From positions 32,933 to 96,932 of the forward strand of contig SFDP01000001.1 in assembly GCA_004558185.1 (NCBI GenBank): a stretch of DNA of 64,000 nucleotides, in the 5' to 3' direction. The stretch comes from Lachnospiraceae bacterium. Its GTDB lineage: Bacteria > Bacillota > Clostridia > Lachnospirales > Lachnospiraceae. Shown piece after piece: positions 8,262 to 17,712 of this stretch (position 1 is the stretch's first letter; each line of letters begins with the position of its first letter). The notes under the pieces are model-generated. The model saw nothing but the letters and a program-made list of their open reading frames with translations, was not told the DNA's origin and ran no database searches. The position numbers were made by a program, and so were the translations under genes.

Positions 8262-10073
8262 TTATATAATAAATTTTTGTACCTCTGCATCCTGCTTGTT
8301 GCTCAGTTCGACTAAAGCCTCCGTATCCTTTAAGCATTCCCGAATAGATTCTGCTACAAGCTGCATTCCTGCACTTGTCTCCTGAGAAGAAGCCGAGCTT
8401 TCTCTTACGATATTGCTCAAATTATTTATTGAATCAAAAACTACAGTCTTCAGTTCATCCAAAACCATAGTCTGCTTCTCAATCGACTTAGCAACTTCAT
8501 CTACCGTTGTGATCTCATTGTACAGGCTTTGGAAGGATTTCTGCGTTTCCTCCAACTGCTGCTTCTGCTCTTTTACATTAACAGAAACTTCCTGCATCTT
8601 AGCCGCTGAGATCTCCGCATTGGAGGTAAGCTCCTTGACGATCACTTCAATCTCAGTTGCACTGGAAGACGACTCTTCTGCCAGCTTTCTGATCTCCTCT
8701 GCCACAACGGCAAATCCTCTTCCCGCTTCTCCTGCCCGGGCAGATTCAATGCTTGCATTTAATGACAGAAGATTGGTCTGAGAGGTGATACTTTTAATGA
8801 TTTCCACCATCTTCGTAATCTGTGCAGAGGATTCATTCGTCTGCTCAACCTGTTCGGATACGACCTGCATCGCATCATTGGTGGTTTCTGTAATTCCGTG
8901 CAGTCTCTTAATACTTTCCCAGGCTCCCTTCGAATGCTCAATCATAATATCTGCTGTGCTTCCCAGTCTATGTACTTCATCCTTTTCCACGTCTACGACA
9001 TCACCCAGGGCATGAACCTTTTGTGCAACGGTCTCCGTTTCGTATGCCAGTCCCTCTGCCCCTTTTGCAATTTCATCAATTGCTCTGTTGGTAGTATGGA
9101 TATTTCCTGTAATCTTATCAAAATTATCTCTGAACTCAGTGCTGCTGTGCTTTAAATCCTGACTGCAATGGCTGATTCCTCCGATGATTTCCGTCAAATA
9201 GCTCTGTACCTGCTCCAATGAGGCAGCAATACTCCCTACCTCATCACTACGTTTGACCAGTTTTCCATCCAGCTTGAAAACAAGATTGCCCTGTGCCAGC
9301 TTTTGCAGCTTCTCTTCTACCTCTCTGATTCCCTTCGTAACCCAATATCCCAGCAGAACGGATACAAGCAGGGATATCAGAAGTACCACAACAATAAGGA
9401 TGACATAAGTGGATATCCTTTGTAAAAAAACCTGCTGGATTTCCTGATCCCTTATCTGGATCTCTTCTGTCATATCATCCACATAATTTCCGGTCGTTAC
9501 GATCCACCCCCAGGGTTCAAAGCCTTCCGAATAGCTTACCTTTGGTGCTACCGTTACTCCATCAGCCTTAGTAAAGTAGAACTCATTATAACCGCCACCA
9601 TCGGCTGCTGACTTTACAATGTTCTGTATAATTTTGACTCCATTCTGATCCGTAAGCTCATAGCGGTTATTTCCCTCCTGTTCAGGAAGGATAGGATGCA
9701 TAATCAGCGTATAGTCAGTGCCATCGATCCAGATATACCCGGTTCCATCGTCTCGGTATCGCATCATGCGGATATCTTCCTTCGCCCGCTCCCTGGCCTC
9801 CTGTTCTGTCATTTCCCCTTTCTGACTAAGCTCATAATAGCCCTGAAGAATGGCGATACAGGTCTGTACCTGTGATTTGATTTCCCTGTTATACCCCTGA
9901 TTCATCGTTTCCTTATAGGTTTCAAGATGTGCTGATAAGGATTCCTCCAGATATCTGATCCCCAAAGTTCCCAGGCAAATCGATGTACCGGCCGCAAGAA
10001 GGAAAATAACCAAAATCAAAATAGTAGTCAGACTTTTTAATCTTATTTTTTTCTTATCTTTTGTTCCCTGCAT
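8262..10073 (-). CDS. Methyl-accepting chemotaxis protein with extracellular single Cache domain
   Basis: A 603-residue chemoreceptor. Membrane segment 1 is at about residues 14-36. An extracellular sCache_2-like domain follows (about 40-210), with YIWIDGTDYTLIMHP and WGWIVTTGNYVDDM, typical of Cache domains that bind small organic ligands. Membrane segment 2 is near 220-245, then HAMP, then the coiled-coil signalling domain with the hairpin tip around GRGFAVVAEEIRKLAEESSSS. AGGAGGTCACG precedes the ATG. No chemotaxis partner genes lie nearby, so the receptor is an orphan here. Ligand unknown. Confidence 0.9.
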   Translation of the reverse strand: MQGTKDKKKIRLKSLTTILILVIFLLAAGTSICLGTLGIRYLEESLSAHLETYKETMNQGYNREIKSQVQTCIAILQGYYELSQKGEMTEQEARERAKEDIRMMRYRDDGTGYIWIDGTDYTLIMHPILPEQEGNNRYELTDQNGVKIIQNIVKSAADGGGYNEFYFTKADGVTVAPKVSYSEGFEPWGWIVTTGNYVDDMTEEIQIRDQEIQQVFLQRISTYVILIVVVLLISLLVSVLLGYWVTKGIREVEEKLQKLAQGNLVFKLDGKLVKRSDEVGSIAASLEQVQSYLTEIIGGISHCSQDLKHSSTEFRDNFDKITGNIHTTNRAIDEIAKGAEGLAYETETVAQKVHALGDVVDVEKDEVHRLGSTADIMIEHSKGAWESIKRLHGITETTNDAMQVVSEQVEQTNESSAQITKMVEIIKSITSQTNLLSLNASIESARAGEAGRGFAVVAEEIRKLAEESSSSATEIEVIVKELTSNAEISAAKMQEVSVNVKEQKQQLEETQKSFQSLYNEITTVDEVAKSIEKQTMVLDELKTVVFDSINNLSNIVRESSASSQETSAGMQLVAESIRECLKDTEALVELSNKQDAEVQKFII

Positions 10074-10353
10074 CGTGACCTCCTATGAATTTTTTATTTA
10101 TTGTAACATATTTAATAAATATTTAATATAACTTTACTGTATTTTTCATCGAATATCCTAATTTAGACTAATATTGATAAAGGCTTAAACAAACATAAAA
10201 AGGACCATCCTATGTTTTTAGACAAAAAAATAAACCGACCCACGGTCGATTTATCAATAGTAAGTACTTGCACAGGAATCTCCTTTCCTGTGTATTTTTA
10301 ATATTCGAGCTTATATCCGATCCCTCTTTTATTTACCTCTTGATTACCCAGTA

Positions 10354-10391
10354 GTAACTATTCAGAATCTCATACCCAAAATCGCTGTTAC
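10354..10391 (+). repeat. Short (38-bp) copy of the GTAACTATTCAG palindromic repeat
   Basis: Starts GTAACTATTCAG and ends CTGTTAC, with CCCAAAATCGCTG inside. The same length and layout recur at 54236-54273 and at the right end of the 152-bp copy at 55582-55733. The rest of the gap 10074-10353 holds two small inverted repeats (near 10226-10255 and 10270-10291) and no gene I can support. Confidence 0.6.
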
Positions 10392-10397
10392 ACCAAA

Positions 10398-10428
10398 TAA
10401 AAAAATCCTTGATTTCACAAGGATTTTT
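10398..10428 (-). terminator. Terminator of tRNA-Trp
   Basis: On the minus strand AAATCCTTG and CAAGGATTT form a 9-bp stem around a short loop, followed at once by a run of T. It lies two bases past the tRNA 3' end. Confidence 0.85.
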
Positions 10429-10430
10429 AG

Positions 10431-10501
10431 CAGGGGAAGAGGGATTCGAACCCCCGTGAACAGTTTTGGAGACTGTCATCCTGCCGCTGGATGATTCCCC
10501 T
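10431..10501 (-). tRNA. tRNA-Trp (anticodon CCA)
   Basis: Acceptor arms AGGGGAA and TTCCCCT with discriminator G, D stem ATCC/GGAT, anticodon stem ACAGT/ACTGT around loop CTCCAAA, and a T-arm with GGTTCGAATCC. The anticodon CCA reads tryptophan codon UGG. The 3' CCA is not encoded. A strong promoter and a terminator flank it, so it is a single-gene transcript. Confidence 0.95.
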
Positions 10502-10534
10502 ATTTTGTCTGGTGCTTACGCATCAACGAAGTTG

Positions 10535-10563
10535 ATTATACCATAGCTGTGATAGATACGCAA
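10535..10563 (-). promoter_or_regulatory. Promoter of tRNA-Trp
   Basis: On the minus strand TTGCGT (10558-10563), a 17-bp spacer and a perfect TATAAT (10535-10540), about 35 bp before the mature tRNA 5' end. Confidence 0.75.
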
Positions 10564-10601
10564 GCACTTTTTCAAAGTATCAGGAGCTGTCAGGATATCG
10601 T

Positions 10602-11969
10602 CTAAATTAATTCCATGGCATCCCTTACAGAAGCCACGAAGATCAGCTTAATTCCTCTGACATCCCTTAAGCTGTCACGACAGGCCTCAGGAACGACACA
10701 GATCGTGAAGCCCAGCTTCTTTGCCTCCTGCACTCTTACGGCTGCCTGGGAAACTGCCCTTACCTCTCCGCTTAAGCCTACCTCTCCAAAGACCATCATC
10801 TTATCCTCCAAAGGGCGGTTCTTATAGCTGGAAACCAGTGCCATAACGATACCCAAATCCAATGCCGGTTCCTGAATCCTCATCCCTCCTGCAATATTGA
10901 CATAAGCATCAGAGGAGGCAATCTGCAGTCCCACCCTTTTCTCCAGCACCGCCATAAGCAGATTCAGACGGTTAAAATCCGTTCCCGTAGCCTGTCTTCT
11001 GGGAATTCCGAAATTACTATGGCAAACCAATGCCTGAATCTCAATTAAAACCGGGCGGGTTCCCTCCATGGAACAGGCCACAACAGAGCCACTGGCTCCC
11101 TGAGGCTTTCCATTCAGCATGAATTCAGAGGGATTCTTTACCTCCACCAGTCCTTCCTGGCGCATTTCAAAAACACCGATTTCATTGGTTGAACCGAAGC
11201 GATTTTTCACCCCTCGTAAAATTCGATAGGAGGCGTGTCTGTCCCCTTCAAAATACAGTACCGTATCCACCATATGCTCCAGGACTCTCGGCCCGGCCAC
11301 GGTTCCTTCCTTTGTCACATGACCCACGATAAAAACGGAGGTTGCACTTCCCTTGGCTAGCTGTAAGAGCACCCCTGTGGACTCCCTCACCTGGGAAACG
11401 CTTCCCGGAGCTGCCCCTACACCTTCGTTATACATGGTCTGTATGGAGTCGATAATGACCACCTGAGGCAGTATCCTTCTGATGGTTTCCTCAATAATAT
11501 CCAGATTGGTTTCACAAAGCAGAAGCAAGTCATCACTAAACTCTCCCATCCGCATAGCACGCAGCTTGATCTGCTTTAACGATTCCTCACCGGAAATATA
11601 AAGTACCCTTCTTCCCTGTCCTGCCAGCTTCTGGCAGACCTGCAAAAGCAGGGTAGACTTACCGATTCCCGGATCTCCCCCTACCAGAATAAGAGAGCCG
11701 GGAATAATTCCTCCTCCAAGAACCCTGTCCAGTTCCCGTATCCCTGTTTCCATCCTGTCTTCCTTCACCAGGGAAACCTGAGACAGAGAGGAGGGCTCCT
11801 TCCTCTCCACTCTTATTTTGCTGCTTCCTGCCTTACCGGAAGAGGAAACCACTGTTTCCTCAACCATCGTGTTCCAGGCCTTGCAGCCGGGACACTGTCC
11901 CAGCCATTTGGCCGACTCAAAACCACATTCCTGGCAGAAAAAAACCGTACCTTTTTTTGCTTTTGCCAT
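10602..11969 (-). CDS. radA: DNA repair protein RadA
   Basis: A 455-residue RecA-like ATPase that processes recombination intermediates and branch migration. The N-terminus has a C4 zinc finger (CQECGFESAKWLGQCPGC). Then come Walker A GGDPGIGKSTLLLQ, the RadA-specific KNRFGSTNEIGVFEM motif, and a C-terminal Lon-protease-like domain (DLGIVMALVSSYKNRPL...GEVGLSGEVRAV) without a catalytic serine, as usual. ATGGAGGAAGG precedes the start. It is the last gene of the run that begins with purE; in this and related Firmicutes orders radA follows clpC. Confidence 0.96.
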   Translation of the reverse strand: MAKAKKGTVFFCQECGFESAKWLGQCPGCKAWNTMVEETVVSSSGKAGSSKIRVERKEPSSLSQVSLVKEDRMETGIRELDRVLGGGIIPGSLILVGGDPGIGKSTLLLQVCQKLAGQGRRVLYISGEESLKQIKLRAMRMGEFSDDLLLLCETNLDIIEETIRRILPQVVIIDSIQTMYNEGVGAAPGSVSQVRESTGVLLQLAKGSATSVFIVGHVTKEGTVAGPRVLEHMVDTVLYFEGDRHASYRILRGVKNRFGSTNEIGVFEMRQEGLVEVKNPSEFMLNGKPQGASGSVVACSMEGTRPVLIEIQALVCHSNFGIPRRQATGTDFNRLNLLMAVLEKRVGLQIASSDAYVNIAGGMRIQEPALDLGIVMALVSSYKNRPLEDKMMVFGEVGLSGEVRAVSQAAVRVQEAKKLGFTICVVPEACRDSLRDVRGIKLIFVASVRDAMELI

Positions 11970-12011
11970 CCTTCCTCCATTTCGGAATATATATGCCTGC
12001 CCTGAACTGTT

Positions 12012-12419
12012 TTAAGCCCTGTGAATCTCTACCGTAACTGCATTTCCTTCAGATGGCTCTACGTTCACATTCAGCTTTCCTCCCAAATGGGTTTCCATAA
12101 TTCCCATGGACTCTCCCTGAACAATGACCTCATAAGCAGTCTGTTCTGCCAACCCCAGAATAATCTGTGCATCCTCATCCGCTTCTACCTGAAAGGTAAC
12201 TCCCTCTTCTGTTTCCCGAAAATGCTTTACGCTTGTTCCGGGTACCGATTCATATAAAAACATTCCGTTTTTTTCCAGCTTGGTCATGGTTTTGTAGGTT
12301 TTCACCTTAAGCAGGTCTCCCTGATAGGAAAAGTCTTCTGCCTTCGCCTTCTCCTCGAGCTTATGGTTTCCAAAGCTCAGGGTCTGATCCTGCTCAATTC
12401 GTATAATCTCTGCTGACAT
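12012..12419 (-). CDS. Conserved hypothetical protein between clpC and radA
   Basis: A 135-residue soluble protein with no signal peptide or membrane segment. It is acidic and beta-rich in appearance (VKTYKTMTKLEKNGMFLYES, GVTFQVEADEDAQIILGL, HLGGKLNVNVEPSEG). I do not recognise a characterised domain. I chose ATG 12419 because GTGGAGGACAAAAGAA lies just upstream; the longer frame to 12470 abuts clpC and lacks a ribosome site. Its tight placement between clpC and radA suggests co-expression with stress and repair functions, which is inference only. Confidence 0.8.
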   Translation of the reverse strand: MSAEIIRIEQDQTLSFGNHKLEEKAKAEDFSYQGDLLKVKTYKTMTKLEKNGMFLYESVPGTSVKHFRETEEGVTFQVEADEDAQIILGLAEQTAYEVIVQGESMGIMETHLGGKLNVNVEPSEGNAVTVEIHRA

Positions 12420-12469
12420 TTCTTTTGTCCTCCACTCTTCTCTCTGATTTGTACTCAACCCCTCATCCA

Positions 12470-14917
12470 TCAGGATTTATTTTTCACCTTAAACTGTATC
12501 TTCTTTTCCTTCAGCCCTACGGTCACCTCATCACCGGCCTGGATATGACCGGCTAAAATCTCCTCTGCCAGAGGATCCTCCACTGCAGTCAATACACCTC
12601 TTTTTAAGGGGCGTGCTCCCATTTTGGCGTCTGCATGGCAGTCCACGATATATTGCTTTACTGCCGGTGTCACAGTAAGGCGGATATCCATCTGCTTTTT
12701 ACAGCGATTGCTCAAATCGGTTAAAATAAGGCTGACGATCTGTTTCATTTCCTCTTTTGTCAACGGGTGGAATACCATAATTTCATCAATCCGGTTAAGG
12801 AACTCCGGCTTAAACAGCTTTTTCACTTCTTCCATCACGTTGTCTTTCATTCTCTGGTAGTCTTTATTCTGATCTCCACCGCTGCTGAAGCCCAGACTCT
12901 TAGGCTCCACAATACGATTGGCTCCTGCATTGGAGGTCATGATCAGAATGGTGTTTTTAAAGCTCACCTTTCTGCCCTTGGAATCCGTAATATGACCGTC
13001 ATCCAATACCTGCAAAAGAACATTGAACACATCGGGATGTGCCTTTTCAATTTCATCGAACAGAACCACTGAATAGGGATTTTGTCTTACCTTTTCCGAA
13101 AGCTGTCCTCCCTCATCAAAACCCACATAGCCGGGAGGAGAGCCGATCATCTTAGATACCGAGTGACTCTCCATATATTCCGACATATCTACCCGGATAA
13201 GTGCGTCCTCTGATCCAAACATAGCTTCTGCCAATGCTTTGCTCAGCTCTGTTTTTCCCACGCCGGTAGGCCCCAGAAACAGAAAGGAACCAATGGGCTT
13301 TTTAGGATCCTGAAGTCCTACTCTGCCCCGGCGCATGGCCTTAGCTACTGCGGTAACTGCCTCCATCTGACCAATAACTCTCTGATGAAGAATGCTTTCC
13401 AGCTTCAGCAGCCTCTCGCTTTCTTTTTCAGCCAGTTTTTTTACCGGTATTTTGGTCCAACTGGAGACTACCTCTGCAATATTCTCCTCTGTAACCACAC
13501 CGGGGTGAGCTGCTTCTCTTCGAGCCAGTGCCTTCTGCTGTCTGTCCAGCTTTTCCCTGAGCTTTACCTGCTGACGCTTACAGGCTCCGGCCCGGGCATA
13601 GTCCTGAGCCTTAATCTGCTCCTCAATCTGCTCTCCCAAGGTCTGAATCTCTTCCTCCAGCTTGCGGATACTCTCCGGCTTAGCTGCCTGACCAAGGCTT
13701 AAAGCTGCTGACGCCTCATCAAGTAAATCAATGGCCTTATCCGGCAAATTACGGTCATTAATATAGCGTTCGGAAAGCTGTACTGCAGCCAGGACAGCCT
13801 CATGACTGATCGCCACATGATGATGCTTCTCGTACTGTCCCTTAATTCCCTCCAAAATCGCTACCGCTTCTTCGGCAGTAGGCTCCTCCACCGTAACCGG
13901 CTGAAAACGTCTTTCTAAAGCTGCATCTTTCTCAATGTATCGCCGGTACTCCCCTATAGTGGTCGCTCCAATCATCTGCAGCTCCCCTCTGGCAAGAGCC
14001 GGCTTTAAAATATTCGATGCATCGATGGCTCCCTCAGCTCCTCCGGCACCAATCAGGGTGTGTATCTCATCCATAAACAGAAGGACATTTCCCTCTTCCC
14101 TGACTTCCCGCATCAGCCTCTTAATGCGTTCTTCAAATTCACCCCTGTATTTGCTTCCTGCCACCATACCGGATAAGTCCAGGGTCAGAAGTCTTTTATT
14201 TTTCATGGAAGGCGGTACATTCCCTTCCACGATTCTCTGTGCAAGGCCTTCGGCAATAGCAGTTTTTCCTACTCCCGGTTCGCCTACCAGACAGGGGTTA
14301 TTTTTGGTTCTCCTGCTGAGAATCTGAATCACTCGCTGAATCTGACTTTCTCTGCCGACAACCTTATCCAGTCCTCCCTCTCTGGCAAGAGCCGTTAAGT
14401 CCCTGCTATACTGCTCCAGTGCAGAATTTTCCTTCCTCTTAGTGCTTCTTTTTGCCAAATCCTCCTTATACAGGCTTCCTTCCTCACCTATGGCCACCAG
14501 TAAATCCACATATAGCTTCTGGGGCTGAAATCCCAATGTATTCAGCAGACGGAAGGCCACATTGTCTCCCTCTTTAATAATTCCCATCAGGATATGTTCG
14601 GTTCCCGTCAAGGCAGAATGAAATCTGGCTGCCAGTGCATGGCTTTCCTCCAATACAGCCAGTGCACGGGGAGAATATCCGTTTTTTTCTTTCGTCAAAA
14701 GATCCGTTTCAGGGGCAATCAAATCCTGAATCACTTCCAGGACTTCCTTGGGATCCACTCCGTTCTCCAGAAGAACCTGGGCCGCCACTCCGGTACCCTC
14801 CTCAGCCAGCCCTACCAGGATATGCTCTGTTCCCACATATGGCTGGTGCAGCTTGCAGGCTGCTTTTTGGGCAAGTACCAACGCTGTTTTAGCCTTATCT
14901 GTAAACTGTCCCTGCAT
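12470..14917 (-). CDS. clpC: ATP-dependent Clp protease ATP-binding subunit ClpC
   Basis: An 815-residue Hsp100 unfoldase that delivers proteins to ClpP. Residues 1-145 form the double Clp-N domain. AAA1 has Walker A GEPGVGKT (212-219) and LLFMDEIHTLIGAG. A middle segment (about 400-480) is the coiled-coil typical of ClpC. AAA2 has GPTGVGKT, VVLFDEIEKAHPDV and the C-terminal D2-small domain. GTAGGAGGATAGT precedes the start. It follows a GntR regulator rather than ctsR-mcsA-mcsB, and no CtsR or CIRCE site is visible upstream, so control probably differs from Bacillus. Confidence 0.95.
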   Translation of the reverse strand: MQGQFTDKAKTALVLAQKAACKLHQPYVGTEHILVGLAEEGTGVAAQVLLENGVDPKEVLEVIQDLIAPETDLLTKEKNGYSPRALAVLEESHALAARFHSALTGTEHILMGIIKEGDNVAFRLLNTLGFQPQKLYVDLLVAIGEEGSLYKEDLAKRSTKRKENSALEQYSRDLTALAREGGLDKVVGRESQIQRVIQILSRRTKNNPCLVGEPGVGKTAIAEGLAQRIVEGNVPPSMKNKRLLTLDLSGMVAGSKYRGEFEERIKRLMREVREEGNVLLFMDEIHTLIGAGGAEGAIDASNILKPALARGELQMIGATTIGEYRRYIEKDAALERRFQPVTVEEPTAEEAVAILEGIKGQYEKHHHVAISHEAVLAAVQLSERYINDRNLPDKAIDLLDEASAALSLGQAAKPESIRKLEEEIQTLGEQIEEQIKAQDYARAGACKRQQVKLREKLDRQQKALARREAAHPGVVTEENIAEVVSSWTKIPVKKLAEKESERLLKLESILHQRVIGQMEAVTAVAKAMRRGRVGLQDPKKPIGSFLFLGPTGVGKTELSKALAEAMFGSEDALIRVDMSEYMESHSVSKMIGSPPGYVGFDEGGQLSEKVRQNPYSVVLFDEIEKAHPDVFNVLLQVLDDGHITDSKGRKVSFKNTILIMTSNAGANRIVEPKSLGFSSGGDQNKDYQRMKDNVMEEVKKLFKPEFLNRIDEIMVFHPLTKEEMKQIVSLILTDLSNRCKKQMDIRLTVTPAVKQYIVDCHADAKMGARPLKRGVLTAVEDPLAEEILAGHIQAGDEVTVGLKEKKIQFKVKNKS

Positions 14918-14960
14918 ACTATCCTCCTACTTCCAATGTCCTTTATACTTCGGAAATGCC

Positions 14961-15335
14961 CTACCCATTATAGCTGTCATAAATCTCATCCATAAGAGTG
15001 TGCATTTCCTCACGGGAAATATTTTTACATCTTCCCTTTGCAATGATCACCTTCATCTCTTCCTTCATTTTGGCTTTGGCCTGAATTTTATCGGTGTCCA
15101 GAGCAATTACTGCACCATGCCTTCTATCCACCTTTAAAAAGCCTTCCTGACGCAGCACAGAATATGCCTTATTTACCGTATGCATATTAATTCCGATCTC
15201 GTCTGCCAACTGACGCACCGAGGGCAAGGATTGACCCTCCTGAAAATGAGAAGCTGCTATACCAAGAATAATCTGGTTTCTCAACTGAATATATAAGGCT
15301 TCATCACTGTTAAAATCAATTTCAATGTACATCAT
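14961..15335 (-). CDS. GntR-family (YtrA-like) transcriptional regulator
   Basis: A 124-residue small GntR protein: winged helix at residues 10-75 (IYIQLRNQIILGIAASHFQEGQSLPSVRQLADEIGINMHTVNKAYSVLRQEGFL) with only a short C-terminal tail, as in the YtrA subfamily that often controls ABC transporters or stress genes. GGAGGAATTCAAT precedes the first of two adjacent ATGs. It lies 43 bp upstream of clpC in the same direction, so clpC is the likely target; this is inferred from position. Confidence 0.85.
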   Translation of the reverse strand: MMYIEIDFNSDEALYIQLRNQIILGIAASHFQEGQSLPSVRQLADEIGINMHTVNKAYSVLRQEGFLKVDRRHGAVIALDTDKIQAKAKMKEEMKVIIAKGRCKNISREEMHTLMDEIYDSYNG

Positions 15336-15367
15336 ATTGAATTCCTCCTGTATTCCTGTCTACAAGT

Positions 15368-16405
15368 TTATAAATCCAAAAATTCAAATTCCATATCATC
15401 ATCCAACTCCAGAAAATCCTTAGACTGCCATGCCTTGTTTCCCTTTGTCTGGGGGCTTTCCCTTTCTTCTGTTCTGGAACTCCTGGGCCGGGAGACTGTT
15501 CTTGTCTCCTGCTTCTGTTCGCTTCGTTTGCTTAAGCGGGATTTCAGGGGCCTTACCGGAAGCTCATCCTCTTCCTCGTCATCTTCCTCCTCTTCTTCCT
15601 CGTCTTCATCCTCCTCATATTCTTCATAGGAATCATGGAATTTAAACAGTAAGACAGTAACCGCTACAACCAGTAAAACCAGAACAACTGCCATGGCAAT
15701 AATAATAATTTTCATGGTTGAAATCTGTTTGTTTTCCGTCTGAGAGTTTTCCTGTATCTGTGCTACTGCATTCAACAGCTCAGTCAGGCTCTGGCTGGTT
15801 CCATTGATCTGATCAAAGAGATACCAGTCTCCTTCTCCTGCTTCATTCTCCATATATTTCAAATAATAATCCTCATTCACCGGTGCTGCTTCCGGCTCCT
15901 GATCTATCGCTTCCACAGGTTCTTCCGGCTGAGGCTGTGAAGCTGCCGTTTCCAGCACCTCCAGAAAATCTTCCCGGATGAATCCGTTTACCGCTGTACC
16001 ACCTTCATTAAAGCTGACCTGATACCATAATTTACCTTCTGAATCAGTAGCCTCTCCGGATACCGTCACCTGGATGTTACCGGGTGCACTTCCTGCTACA
16101 TCATAGTTTGTACCTGCTCCTTTTCTGACTCTTACCTGTTCTTTCACTTTTGCAGTCAACACCTGTGAGGAGTTGACAGAAAGCACTGCACCTTCCTCCT
16201 GGTCGGCATTATTTTCCTGACCTCCGGTGTTTTCCTGTGTCGTCACTGTGGTATTCCCACCGCTTCCTACAACGGTTTTATTGCCTCCGGAGGCCTCAAC
16301 CATCAAAGCCGGCTCATGCTTCCAAAGTATTGCAGAAAATACCAGGGCAAGTAAAACTGCTGCCATACGAAAGGATTTTATTCTTTTTGTTTCTTGTTTC
16401 AACAT
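15368..16405 (-). CDS. Membrane-anchored bacterial SH3 domain protein with acidic cytoplasmic tail
   Basis: A 345-residue protein. Residues 14-40 form a signal/anchor segment. An extracellular linker rich in G, N, T and Q follows. An SH3b domain (about 85-150: VRVRKGAGTNYDVAGSAPGN...WYQVSFNEGGTAVNGFIREDFLEV) probably binds cell wall. A second membrane helix (about 230-252) is followed by a very acidic run of E and D, then a basic, Arg/Ser-rich region and an acidic end. The start at 16405 has AAGGAGAGC. It sits between purD and the gntR-clpC genes; I see no metabolic reason for that. The strongly bipolar tail is unusual for SH3 proteins. Confidence 0.8.
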   Translation of the reverse strand: MLKQETKRIKSFRMAAVLLALVFSAILWKHEPALMVEASGGNKTVVGSGGNTTVTTQENTGGQENNADQEEGAVLSVNSSQVLTAKVKEQVRVRKGAGTNYDVAGSAPGNIQVTVSGEATDSEGKLWYQVSFNEGGTAVNGFIREDFLEVLETAASQPQPEEPVEAIDQEPEAAPVNEDYYLKYMENEAGEGDWYLFDQINGTSQSLTELLNAVAQIQENSQTENKQISTMKIIIIAMAVVLVLLVVAVTVLLFKFHDSYEEYEEDEDEEEEEEDDEEEDELPVRPLKSRLSKRSEQKQETRTVSRPRSSRTEERESPQTKGNKAWQSKDFLELDDDMEFEFLDL

Positions 16406-16440
16406 ATGCTCTCCTTATCTTTTCTTATGCTCCCTTCTGG

Positions 16441-17712
16441 TCAGACCTCATCAATGGCCTTTCCAATATCGTTACGCATATACTTATTCTCAAAGTCTAC
16501 CCATTTTACTGCTTCATAAGCATTTTTACGAGCCTCCTTTAATTCTTTTCCTTTAGCTGTAATCCCCAGAACCCTTCCGCCATTGGTCACGATTCCTTCT
16601 TCCGTTTTCTTGGTTCCTGCATGAAAACAGTAATAGCCTTCTTTTCCTTCAAAGGTCTCCAGTCCTCGAATCAGTTTTCCTTTTTCGTATTCCAGCGGAT
16701 AACCCTCAGAGGCCAGCACAACACAAACGGCTGCATTATCCTCAAATTCCAGTTCAATATTCTCCAGTGTACCAGCCAGACATGCCTCCATTACTTCAAT
16801 TAAATCATTCTTCATTCTGGGCAGCACCACTTGAGCCTCCGGATCCCCGAAACGGGCATTATATTCCAGTACCCTGGGCCCCTGGGAGGTGAGCATCAGG
16901 CCAAAGAAGATGATTCCCTTAAACGGCCTTCCCTCGGCTGCCATGGCATCCACCGTTGCCTGATAAATGTACTTTCGACAGAAATCATCCACCTCTTTCG
17001 TATAAAACGGACTGGGAGAAAAGGTTCCCATTCCTCCCGTGTTCAGACCCTTATCTCCATCCTTGGCCCGCTTGTGATCCTGGGCTGAGGTCATGGGCTT
17101 AATCGTCTTTCCATCTACAAAGGCCAGTACAGACACCTCCCGCCCGGTCATAAATTCTTCAATTACCATGCGGTTTCCTGCAGTGCCAAACTGCTTATCC
17201 AGCATGATGCTTTTTACCCCTTCCAGGGCTTCTTCCAGAGAATTGCAGATTAATACACCTTTTCCCAGAGCCAATCCGTCAGCCTTTAATACGATGGGAA
17301 AGCTGCTTGTTTTTAAATATTCCATTGCTTTAACGGGATCATCGAAGGTCTCGTAGGCCGCAGTAGGAATGTGATATTTTTTCATCAACTCCTTGGAAAA
17401 GGCTTTGCTGCCTTCCAGAATCGCCGCATTTTTCCTGGGGCCAAAGGCAGGAATACCGGCTTCCTCCATGCAGTCCACCAATCCCCCTACCAGCGGGTCA
17501 TCCATACCCACAATGACCAGATCAATTGCTTTCTCCTTTGCAAAGCTGACCAGCCTTTCAAATTCCATTGCCCCAATAGGAACACATTCTGCAAGCTGGC
17601 TGATGCCTCCATTCCCCGGTGCACAGTACAGCTTGCTGACTCTCTTATTCTTTATGACGCTGGCAGCAATGGCGTGCTCTCTGCCTCCACTACCCACAAT
17701 TAATACCTTCAT
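16441..17712 (-). CDS. purD: Phosphoribosylamine-glycine ligase
   Basis: A 423-residue ATP-grasp enzyme that makes GAR, the second step of IMP synthesis. It begins MKVLIVGSGGREHAI, has the ATP-grasp nucleotide loop region KADGLALGKGVLI, RPFKGIIFFGLML and the metal-binding LEYNARFGDPEAQVVLPR. The length matches the family. Its ATG overlaps the purN stop (ATGA), so translation is coupled. It is the last purine gene of the cluster. Confidence 0.96.
   Translation of the reverse strand: MKVLIVGSGGREHAIAASVIKNKRVSKLYCAPGNGGISQLAECVPIGAMEFERLVSFAKEKAIDLVIVGMDDPLVGGLVDCMEEAGIPAFGPRKNAAILEGSKAFSKELMKKYHIPTAAYETFDDPVKAMEYLKTSSFPIVLKADGLALGKGVLICNSLEEALEGVKSIMLDKQFGTAGNRMVIEEFMTGREVSVLAFVDGKTIKPMTSAQDHKRAKDGDKGLNTGGMGTFSPSPFYTKEVDDFCRKYIYQATVDAMAAEGRPFKGIIFFGLMLTSQGPRVLEYNARFGDPEAQVVLPRMKNDLIEVMEACLAGTLENIELEFEDNAAVCVVLASEGYPLEYEKGKLIRGLETFEGKEGYYCFHAGTKKTEEGIVTNGGRVLGITAKGKELKEARKNAYEAVKWVDFENKYMRNDIGKAIDEV

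Noticed and set aside
14918..14960. CIRCE or CtsR operator before clpC
   Set aside because: Neither the CIRCE inverted repeat nor the CtsR heptad repeat is visible here or before gntR.
15435..15629. Plus-strand frame with a long serine run
   Set aside because: It is the antisense reading of the GAG/GAT-rich acidic tail of the SH3 protein; no ribosome site.
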